A stretch of 64,000 nt of DNA from contig CALSFV010000064.1 of assembly GCA_943737045.1 (NCBI GenBank), forward strand, positions 434,001 to 498,000. Direction: 5' to 3'. Source of the stretch: Parapristionchus giblindavisi. Its lineage: Eukaryota; Nematoda; Chromadorea; Rhabditida; Diplogasteridae. The translations under genes and the position numbers were made by a program. Positions 55,345 to 64,000 of this stretch are shown here, piece after piece. The notes under the pieces are model-generated. The model ran no database searches, was not told where the DNA came from, and saw only the letters and a program-made list of their open reading frames with translations. Each line of letters starts with the position of its first letter. Position 1 is the first letter of the stretch.

Positions 55345-55683
55345 TCAGCTGTCAGCGATGGGCGTTTCTTCCTTACTTATATAGTATCTTTTCAACATCG
55401 GAGTGAGGGTGGGGTACTTTTCAACACTTTCCTCTTTATAGTAAACTAATTTTTTCCCATGCTGGATCTGAAACCTCTCACATGAATCTGAAAGGTTCCC
55501 TTCCCGTTCTGAGGCCTCGTCCACCTCACTCAAACTGGATCACTGGCGATTTGATAGCTATCGATAAACCCCCTGTCACCTTCCCTAAGTCCTTTCTATC
55601 ATTATTATAATTATTTCTCTTATCGATCCTGTATTTGCCGTCGCACCTGTCACGGGTGTATCAAATAAATAAATAAATAAATG
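55345..55683 (+). mobile_element. Probable LINE 3' end with an AAAT tail
   Basis: GC-richer sequence ends CACGGGTGTATCAAATAAAT and then about five AAAT units (55663-55682), a common form of non-LTR retrotransposon 3' terminus. There is no RT domain in this fragment, so it would be a heavily 5'-truncated copy. Confidence 0.45.
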
Positions 55684-55903
55684 CTCGCTATGCATTCTAA
55701 CAATGACAATCATGCTGTTGTTTAATGCAGTGAAAATGTGAGAAGTTGAAAACAATAAAAGCCCGCCTTCTACCAATTCATTCGATCGTATTGCATTACT
55801 TATTAACATTGCGTTCGCCGAACGATCCACGTCATTATTAAGTATTTTTCATTCATTCAGAAATAATCTACCTTGCAGTGATCAACGACTACGATAAGCG
55901 ACG

Positions 55904-58900
55904 ATGCCCTGTTTAGCAGGGACTACGTAAGTTATTGTATTTTCAAATAAATTAATATGTACCGACATAAGAAGCATACGGAAAAAATTTTCCCCTCTTT
56001 GTCCATTCTTTTCAAAAAAATGAATCAGTTATATGTACATATTTCCTTCACAATTATTCCCAATACTGATGCTTGCTTAATTTATTTTTTAAATATTTTA
56101 TGTATTCTTTCATAGCAGGGTTGGTGAGCCATCGCTTAATTAAAATCCAAAGTGATTTTCCGAGAATATCAACACCGAAAGTTGTAAAATTTGAAAATAA
56201 GGATAAATATCGAAAAATCTCCTTCCCTACAGTCTCCTACTTCTTTCTTTTTTTGCGCAAATATTATATGCGCGATGTGTAAACGGAGGTTGTATGTTGC
56301 TTTGATCGTGAATTATGATAGTCATTCGTTATTCCACTGAAGCAAATGAGGGTTAACTTGATCTCATTGTTCATTTACCGTAGTCATTGAAGGAACCGCC
56401 CCCAGTCATAAATGGAATCTCGTTAAATCATATTTTTTGTATATAGAACAACTAAACGTAGGTGTGACCGTTCTGACTTGCTTAAGGGTACTGTAGGAAA
56501 TCTTTAGGGGGACTCATAATACTGATTAATGATTGTCTTCATTTTTAGATATCCCATTGTGAACGAATCTTATTTTCTGACAGACTTTTTTGAGCGATAT
56601 TCCAACGATAAATATGTTGTAACGATAGATGCAGATAATGATATGTGAGTCGTTTGGAATTACTCATCGAGTTAATTTCATTTGGTTCATGATTATTGAA
56701 AATCATTTCAGATGTCTAATTCACATGGAAACGACTCCTGATAATGAGGAACACGATGAGGATATATTAAAGAGTTTATTCGCAAAGATTCTGGATAAAA
56801 TGATCGTTGAGATCGAGAAGAATGGACAATTTACAGTACATTCTGATGAATTCACCAGACAAGTGGTAAGAATTTCGATTGAATTTTTAATTCTCTTAGA
56901 AATTGCGTACAATATTTGATTTTGCAAATATGAATGAAATGGTGAATCATAATTTAATATTTAGCATTAAACGTTATTGATTTTTAGATGTTCCACATTA
57001 TCGCTGAAGTTCTTCCTGATTTTGAGGTAGATATCTCTACGCCTATCGATTCAATCAATAAAGATATTGGAGAGAAGCTTCGTTCAAGCAAGGTACTCCA
57101 TCTCTCATTTGCACTTTACAAAGTTTTCCCTGGTTCTCATTGTTCGAAGCATAAAACATACTTTAACTTATAATAATTGAATTTTTCTTGAATTGAAAAA
57201 AATCGACGTAATGATTTAACCTGTCGAAAGTGGTCAAAATTAAAAGCACGTTTCCAATACGCGTTTACGAATTACGATCTATGAGCAATATATTTCATTT
57301 CGATTAACGTTCGCTTCGTCTTCTCTAAACTAAGTTGACGTATGCAATTTGAGCAATTCGTGGCTTGATCAGTAGTTAATCTTTTCACGTCTTCGGCCAG
57401 GAATTAGAAAAAAAACATCAGCAGACTATAACTGTTTATTACAAAAAGGTCAACAATCGCCATGTCACGATAAATTAGAAGATCACATGTGATGTGATAA
57501 AATATATATAAATATGTACAGTGTAGCCTAAAAGTCATGGGACGCTTTTTAGTTTTTTTATAACCTTTGATCCAGAAAAGCAATCAAGTTGATCTTTTCA
57601 GCCAATGTACAGAATTTATCAGGGAATATTAACGTGATGTGTTGGTATAATTAAATTACTTCTCTGATGCGTAGTGATTACGCTATCGAAATACACTTTT
57701 TTGAAAATTTACATTTCTTTAGAGAAAGATCCTGTTCTTCTGAAACATTGTGAGAGTGGAGACCCCCACTAGGCCTGCACAGTCACACAATCCGGAATGG
57801 CTCCGACCCCTATTTCAAGCTGTGGCAGGGTTGCAAATTTGACCTAAAAAATTTATAACTCGGCTTCTAGATGTGATAACGACCCGTACTAAGCGCCAAA
57901 ATGATGCTAGTGGCGAGTAATGTTGATCCCCAGATTATGGTAGTCGTAGCTCGTCATTTGCCCTCAGGGCATAAAATAATTTTTTTTAGGGAGGACCGAT
58001 TTTGAGACCCTACCGTTCAGAGGGCGGGTGTTCTAAAATTATGGTTCCTGCGCAAGCAGCTTTGCAATATATCATATATTAATTTCCCTTATTTTGATTT
58101 AGTTCCGATTCCTTTCAGACCCGCAACAAACGTAATGCTGAGGTCTACTCGGTTGTAGCGAGTAAAGATCAAAATACAAAGATCAAAGATCAAAGTTTAG
58201 CAATAGTGTAAAAACTTTTGTGAACACCTCTAACATGCATTGGTACTTTGAAACTAAGAGATTTCATCAATAGAGGCTCAGGGGCGAGAGCAGTAAGAGA
58301 GACAGCGCAAGAGCGCGCACGGAGTAGACCTCAGCATAACGTTTGCTGCGTGTCTGAAAGGAATCGGAACTTTATCAAAATAAGGGAAATAATTATTTGA
58401 TACATTGCAAAGCTGCCTGCGGAGTAATCATAATTTTAAAAGACCTGCCCTCTGAACTGTAGGGTCTCAAATCGGTCCTCCCTAAAAAAATTATTTTATG
58501 CCCTGAGGGCAAATGACGAGCTACGACTACCATAATCTGGGGATCAACATTACTCGCCACTAGTATCATTTTGGCGCTTAGTACGTTATCACATCTAGAA
58601 GCCGAGTTATAATTTTTTTAGGTCAAAGTTGCAACCCTGCCACAGCTTGAAATCGGGGTCGGAGCCATTCCGGATTGTGTGACTGTGCAGCCCTAGTGGG
58701 GGTCTCCACTCTCACAATGTTTCAGAAGACCAGGATCTTTCAGTAAAGAAATGTAAATTTTCAAAAAAGTGTATTTCGATAGCGTCATCACTACGCATCA
58801 GTGAACTAATTTAATTATACCAACACATCATGGTAATATTCCCTGATAAATTCTGTACATTGGCTGTAAAGTTCAACTTGATTGCTTTTCTGGATCAAAA

Positions 58901-60476
58901 GTTATAAAAAAATGAATAAGCGTCCCATGACTTTTAGGCTACACTGTACCTACAATTGTGATCATAAAAGGGACAAACATGTGGGAAGAGCAGAAGACCA
59001 TTGTTTCGAACAAAAATAAATAGATCAAGACACAAATTAATTGCTTTACGAATTGGAATTATCGTAGGACAAACAAACACAAATGAACGAAGCGAGATTA
59101 TTTGTTAAAACTACTAAAAGTAATGGCCGTTTTGTTTCCCTTCTGCTGTTTCTAGAATTTGTTTTTCCTTATGAATGGTAATGGAGAAGTGAACAGACAA
59201 TAACTTCTATAATTTTATTAATCTTATATTATTGATGACGAGAATTTTTAAGTAATATATATTCTCTTCTTTGCTGTATTTACTGAGATATGCTATGCAA
59301 ATGAATTGAATTAGTTTTTAATTGTTTTTTTTATCTCTGAAATCAGATAAATGTGTCGGCTCCACCAGTTATTTTTTTATTGAAAAAAATCACCTTTTGC
59401 ATTGGGTACAGTGTAATCATTTGACAAACATCATTACCGGATTGAGAAAATGTTGTTTTCGAGAGTTTAGATAGCAAACTATATACATAGAACGATAAAG
59501 TGATGAGGTTAAAGGGACCTTGATTTCACTCGATGTTTCTTTGATCTTTGCCGACGTTTCAACGTTTATATGTATTTATCTAAACAAAAGATGAATATAG
59601 ACCATCTGTATTTGAGAATTCACTGCCAGATATGATATTTTGATCGATTGAGAATCAATAACGATTCAGCAATACATGAGGCCGCTTGTGTAATAATCAG
59701 CTAAACTCAGTGAAATCCGACACAGTCAAAAAATCGTCATCTGCACCCTTATAAATCCACTTAGTCGAGTCTTACGCAAACGGCCTCACATTTAGCAATA
59801 CTTGTATTCAGTCATTGGAGAACCAAAAATATTGTCAGATTAGAGCGAATAAAATAGATTGTAAATGATGTTTCCTTCACATTAAAAATATTTCTGAAAT
59901 ATATTTTCAGATATGCGATGTTAACTGTAACAATATGGATAAATATGACGGATGTTCAGACGACATTGAAAATGCGCAGCATGAACGAGAGTGAGTTATG
60001 CGCGCCTAAATATTTTTTACATACGCAAATTTCAAATCAACAATAGATTGATTTAATTTTAAGAGTTCATCATTTGGATGTTTCTGCTAATTGTAAATCT
60101 GTTTTTATAACGGTCACTTCGTTGTTCGACAAGGTATCAATTCTACGAATAAAATACAAATGAAAATTCTTTTTAATGAAAAAGTTAGTATTTTTTTTTC
60201 TATTCCGAAATTACATGTTTCAGTTTTCTCTACAATTTCACACAAAATCATCCTTGTCTAATATTTCTACCATTGTACCTAAGTAAGTGATTTGTTTTAA
60301 ATATTTTAATGAAATTTTCCTTCCTGGCAGTGTTTTGAGGATACCTGTACATTTCCCATTGTAATTAGATGCTTTCATTTTTCAGCTCAGATCGTCCTCA
60401 CAATCTATGTAAAACTGATAGAAATCGGAAGTTTTATAAAACAATATTCAAGAAGATGGCAGAAACTTCTTTCTAG
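55904..60476 (+). CDS. Protein of unknown function, seven to eight exons
   Basis: Exons 55904-55926, 56549-56644, 56712-56865, 56988-57092, 59911-59990, about 60065-60134, 60225-60281 and 60386-60476. The phases I followed are consistent, including ACT AC|A TAT and GAT AT|A TGT. The product is about 225 residues, starting MPCLAGTTYPIVNESYFLTD. It is acidic and mostly helical-looking in the middle (EDILKSLFAKILDKMIVEIE, MFHIIAEVLPDFEVDI), then has a Cys-containing segment (DVNCNNMDKYDGCSD) and a basic tail (CKTDRNRKFYKTIFKKMAET). There is no signal peptide or membrane segment. I do not recognise the family. The long intron 57093-59910 holds a 1.4-kb foldback and a small MITE. Two exons have weak acceptors (TTAAG), so the 3' half is less certain. 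Confidence 0.5.
57519..58946. mobile_element. 1.4-kb foldback with Tc1/mariner-type ends
   Basis: TA|CAGTGTAGCCTAAAAGTCAT at the left and its inverse ending CACTG|TA at the right. The CAGTG start and TA duplication are those of Tc1/mariner elements. Arms of about 600 bp pair (AAATCGGTCCTCCCTAAAAA, TACCATAATCTGGGGATCAA, CCGATTCCTTTCAGAC). The short core contains AAGATCAAAGATCAAAG. No transposase was seen. Confidence 0.88.
59678..59787. mobile_element. 110-bp MITE sharing termini with the receptor A foldback
   Basis: GAGGCCGCTTGTGTAATAAT at the left and the inverse of CTTACGCAAACGGCCTC at the right. Internal GACACAGTCAAAAAATCGTC corresponds to sequence near the ends of 32851-33805. This looks like an internally deleted relative. 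Confidence 0.75.
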
Positions 60477-61854
60477 AACACATTTGTCTTATAATTACGT
60501 TTACTGAAAATTTTTTTTGCTCCAATTACCATAACTACTTAGTTATTTTTAGTGTCCTTCTTTCGCGCATGTGTTTATTTTCATTCTTCGTAATATTTCA
60601 CTTCACTCAAGTTGCTTTATTATACTTATTCTTTTTGTTAGATTACTTGCAATTCGAAAAATATCAGCTTCATTTTCAGTATAATTAAAAGAAAACCCGA
60701 GACCGCTTTGGTAAAGTCCTCTAAGAAAGCGAGAGAGCATTTCAAGAGTATTAAATTATCTCGAGATATCACACTTTATCATGACTGAACATTATTAATT
60801 AATTGACTGTTCTTTTGACTCTTATCAGTTTTATGGACCATTATTTTCCATTTATTCGTTATCAGTCTTTTATTATTATTAATAATATATTTTGTTTATC
60901 TGTTCAAGCAATATTTCATATCTTTATCGTTTAAAATGAAATGTGAAAGTATGTACTCCAATGATAAATCTCCAGCAACTACGAGATTCCAATGGGGGGA
61001 ATTAGCATAATTTTTCAACTTAGTTTTTCAGTAATCAATAAATGACTCTAAAAATTAGGGTTTACAGTACACAAAGAACAAAGATCAAAGATCAGTCTTA
61101 GATTATACAAATTGAATACAATTCTAGAAGATCGCACACTCTAACAAAAATTAGAGGGAATGTAAACAAAAAAACTTTGATTATGAAAAAGACACAGAAT
61201 AATTGAAAGAGTGATTAGAATAACGTTAAAAAGCCTCTGGATTAAGGATCAAATGACATTAAAACATCTACTGCTTGCCAGAGTTGATGAAATCGTAAAC
61301 AGAAGTGCGATTGCCACGGTTCATGTTAACCTTAAAATATTTTTATATTTATCATATAATAGTTATTTTCCTCATTTCATTAACTACTCACTCGTGAATA
61401 GTGTCATTATTAGTATTGTTCGTATACTAGTATTTTGCGCATAAAGAAATGGTCCGCTAGAATTATATTTGTTTGCTCATTCATGCCCTATCTTTGTGTA
61501 TCTAGCTTATCGGTCATTGCTATGTTAGCGATAAAGTGCAATATTTATGTTTTTAAAGAACAAAAGGTCGTCAACGTTCTCTTCTTAAACGTTTCGCGTC
61601 ATCACATTGGCAAACATTGCTATATACCAGATTGGTAAAGAACGAGAAATAGTAAGCTATATGAAGTTTGCCATCTTTTAAAGTAAAACATCTATGGTAG
61701 TTAATTTGAAAATCTTAGCTCTCATCATAATCTCAAGTTTCAAAAGGCACAGCAAATGAGCTCGGATTTTTTACTATTACTTGCCCACAAGCTTCTTCTT
61801 TATGACAATTATCCTTTGGTTTCTTTCTCAAAAGGAAATGTATAAAAAGATTTT
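60477..61854 (+). other. Intergenic region; possible membrane-protein remnant
   Basis: Very AT-rich. ORFs at 61211-61444 and 61435-61638 (+) contain hydrophobic runs (FVCSFMPYLCVSSLSVIAML) that could be remnants of a receptor-type gene, but there is no splice structure or family motif. GATCAAAGATCA occurs near 61083. Confidence 0.3.
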
Positions 61855-62690
61855 TTAATGTACCTGGCTGACACGATTCATGATCTCTGCCATCTGTCGT
61901 GAGAAATCATTATCCTCAGCGTGATTGGTCTGCATACGCTATAAAGATAGAAGAATTAAAGATCAAACTACAAAGATCAAATACTAAATGATTACATCTG
62001 TTTTTACTATATTTAGATTGCCTGATAGTGATAAAAGCCCAGAGAAATGTGACCGGAGTTTCTGCCCCGGTCTAGTCATCGACCAATTCTCATGGGGTTG
62101 ACCTCGTTAGTAGGCAAGAGCTAAATTATTTTTATAAATATATAAGTTCGTACTTCGTGGAAGCTCGCCCTCCTCCTTGCGCGTTCCTGCTTCTGCTGTT
62201 CGAGAGTCTCCATGAGCTTCTCGTTGTGGGCCTTCAGTCGTTGCTCAACCTGTAGTTTGTAGTTTGAATTTTAATTTGTACTTTGATCTTTGAATTATTT
62301 ATAGGTTATAATTTGATCATCACTCACCTTGTTCATGTAGTCATTGAGATGATCCATCTGGCTGTTCAACTTCTTGATCTCTGAATAATACAGATCAAAC
62401 TACAAAGTACAAAATACAAAAAAAATAAAAAGATCAAAGACTAAACTACACACACTCACCCTCAGTCTCTTCAGTGGTCTCAACTTCCGCGAGCGACTCC
62501 ATTCCTCTCTGGATGGCGGAAAAGGCAGTATCATTATTCTGCTGTTCTGACAGGGGCTGACTGCAAAGATCAAAGATCAAACTACAGAACACAAAGATCA
62601 CACAACAAAGATCAAAGGTCAAACTACGCACCGTGTACGCATACGTACAATGGGTTGTTCGTCGGCGTTAGTTCCGTTGGTGGCTGACAT
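61855..62690 (-). CDS. bbln-1: Bublin-like small coiled-coil protein
   Basis: Exons on the reverse strand: 62690-62632, 62560-62460, 62380-62328, 62249-62154 and 61938-61855. All phases close. The product is about 122 residues, starting MSATNGTNADEQPIVRMRTR, followed by a Gln/Glu-rich segment (TAFSAIQRGMESLAEVETTE) and a continuous coiled coil (LNSQMDDLNDYMNKVEQRLK, then HNEKLMETLEQQKQERARRR). The length, the position of the coiled coil and its LNSQMDDLN/LKAHNEKLMETLEQ pattern resemble animal C9orf16/bublin proteins. The C. elegans member, BBLN-1, is known to organise intestinal intermediate filaments. No signal peptide or membrane segment is seen, so it is cytoplasmic. The symbol is by resemblance; another short coiled-coil protein is possible. 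Confidence 0.6.
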
Positions 62691-62968
62691 CTACAAAACC
62701 GTTAATTAGGATCAACAACATAGATCGGCATCGAACGGAAATGACGGAACACGAAAATCGATCGATCACAATCGCATAAGAGAAAAAAGGTGATAATGAG
62801 GAATACCAAGAGAGAATATTGATAAGGAGAGATAGGGATTAGAAGAGACAATAAAAGAATATGGAGAGTGAGAGAAATGCATATAAATAAAAGAATAAGA
62901 ATAATCAATCTAATCAATCTGTTGACTGCATTTGAACGAATTTTCATTTAATCCAAAGAATCGTGAGG

Positions 62969-63139
62969 ATGGTAAAAGAACAGAGAGAATTGAAAAGTGA
63001 ACGAAAGAGGAAGAGTGTTTGGGAAGAATTGTTCAAACGGTACAACGATCAACAAAAAAAGTACAAGGAAGGCTTAACAGGGTCGAGGACACCAAAGCAA
63101 ACCAGAAAGGGGCCAAGAATGAAAAAAAACGATGAGTGA
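62969..63139 (+). CDS. Possible small basic protein, 56 codons
   Basis: An intact frame from ATG to TGA, starting MVKEQRELKSERKRKSVWEE and ending KGPRMKKNDE. It lies 280 bp upstream of the bublin-like gene on the opposite strand, in purine-rich DNA. The Lys/Arg/Glu bias can arise by chance in such sequence. No homologue was recognised and it may not be expressed. Confidence 0.2.
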   Translation: MVKEQRELKSERKRKSVWEELFKRYNDQQKKYKEGLTGSRTPKQTRKGPRMKKNDE

Positions 63140-63589
63140 TAATGAATCAAAAGAAGAAGAAGATGATGTTGATAACGATTCTCTTTGTTTCATTTTCACA
63201 TAAAATTGATTGATTAAGATCAAAAGGCCATCTAGCACTTTTTATTGTCAAAATGAAATATCAAAAAGACAAATCGATAGTGCTTAAAGTAGCGAAGTAT
63301 AAGAAAAAAACAGGGAAAGACTGGGGTAGATATATTAAATTAAAATTCCAATATAGAGTCGACTTAATAGGTGTGCTATCAATCAGTGATAAAATCAATA
63401 CACTATAAATAAAACAGAATAGTCATCGGTTTGACCAGACCACGCCCCCTTTCCTCACTCTCTCTCTTTCAATGTAGTCCTCGGCGTACACCCGACGGGT
63501 TTGGTGCGCGATGGAACTGATCTGCGGTGGGCGGGGCTTAGTTCGGTTTTTTTTTCAAGCCATACCAAGTTAGCTAATAAGTCAAGTCG

Positions 63590-63974
63590 TCATTACTTAA
63601 GTTATAAGTCAAGGATTAAGTTAAGTAATAAGGTCATAAGGAATAAGTTAAGTACAGTTAAGTAAACAAAGTGGAATTAAGTCATGCTAACGTAAATTAG
63701 GTTAAGGGAAGGTAAGTTAACGTTAGTGTTATACGTCATGGTGCATATTACTGTAACACAACCAAGCAGATCACCGATTACGGTAGCACCACTCATCTTA
63801 CATAAAGGATAAGGAAGATGATTATTAGCTACCGTAACCCTGTTAGGTGGATCAGATTAAGTACCGATGGTCAGCGTTGAGAAAAAATGTCGTATTATTC
63901 GAGTTACATGATTATGTCTATTGTAGACTACCGTAACCCGATTCGGTGGGTCAGATTAAGTACCGATGGTCAGC
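63590..63974 (+). repeat. Degenerate AAGTTAAGT tract and two copies of a 99-bp spaced repeat
   Basis: 63590-63720 consists largely of variants of AAGTTAAGTAA/TAAGTCAAG. CTACCGTAACCC followed by GGTGGATCAGATTAAGTACC occurs at 63829 and again (GGGTCAGATTAAGTACC) at 63928, each continuing with GATGGTCAGC. The end of the window cuts any further copy. Confidence 0.65.
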
Positions 63975-64000
63975 TTCGGTAAGTACGATTGGTCAGATTT

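Overview
Eukaryotic, AT-rich DNA from a nematode. Coding exons are short, many acceptors read TTTCAG, introns are compact, and the gene content is nematode-like: a tandem-repeat SXP/RAL-2-like secreted protein, a serpentine-receptor pair with a cysteine-bearing N-terminus, a glycine N-acyltransferase-like gene and a bublin-type coiled-coil protein. I cannot name the genus from the sequence.

Layout. 1-6.2 kb: 3' part of a multi-exon coiled-coil gene (+); one intron holds a 4.1-kb element with TTAA-flanked inverted termini, itself hit by a 5'-truncated RTE-type LINE. 6.5-31.9 kb: a giant palindrome. Two inverted copies of an SXP/RAL-2-like gene sit at the outer ends (6.5-8.1 kb, - strand; 30.2-31.9 kb, + strand). 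Inside lie two copies of a dead mariner-like transposon, two arrays of a 139-bp satellite (about 35 monomers on the left, about 9 on the right), two copies of a candidate unknown gene, and a 1.2-kb unique spacer (21466-22651). The left arm is 5.8 kb longer because of satellite expansion and a 2.2-kb foldback element inserted at a TTAA inside a variant monomer. 32.5-41.7 kb: two divergent paralogous 7TM receptor-like genes. 42.0-47.3 kb: a glutamate carboxypeptidase II-like gene (-). 50.5-52.8 kb: a glycine N-acyltransferase-like gene (+). 55.9-60.5 kb: an unrecognised gene (+) with a Tc1/mariner-ended foldback in an intron. 61.9-62.7 kb: a bublin-like coiled-coil gene (-).

The genes are not an operon and share no evident pathway. 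The main theme is structural: large inverted-repeat DNA at every scale (130-bp hairpins, 1-2 kb foldback elements, a roughly 25-kb palindrome), and two unrelated element families carrying internal tRNA-like pol III boxes. Exon limits were read by eye from splice signals, reading phase and paralogue comparison; no database search was run.
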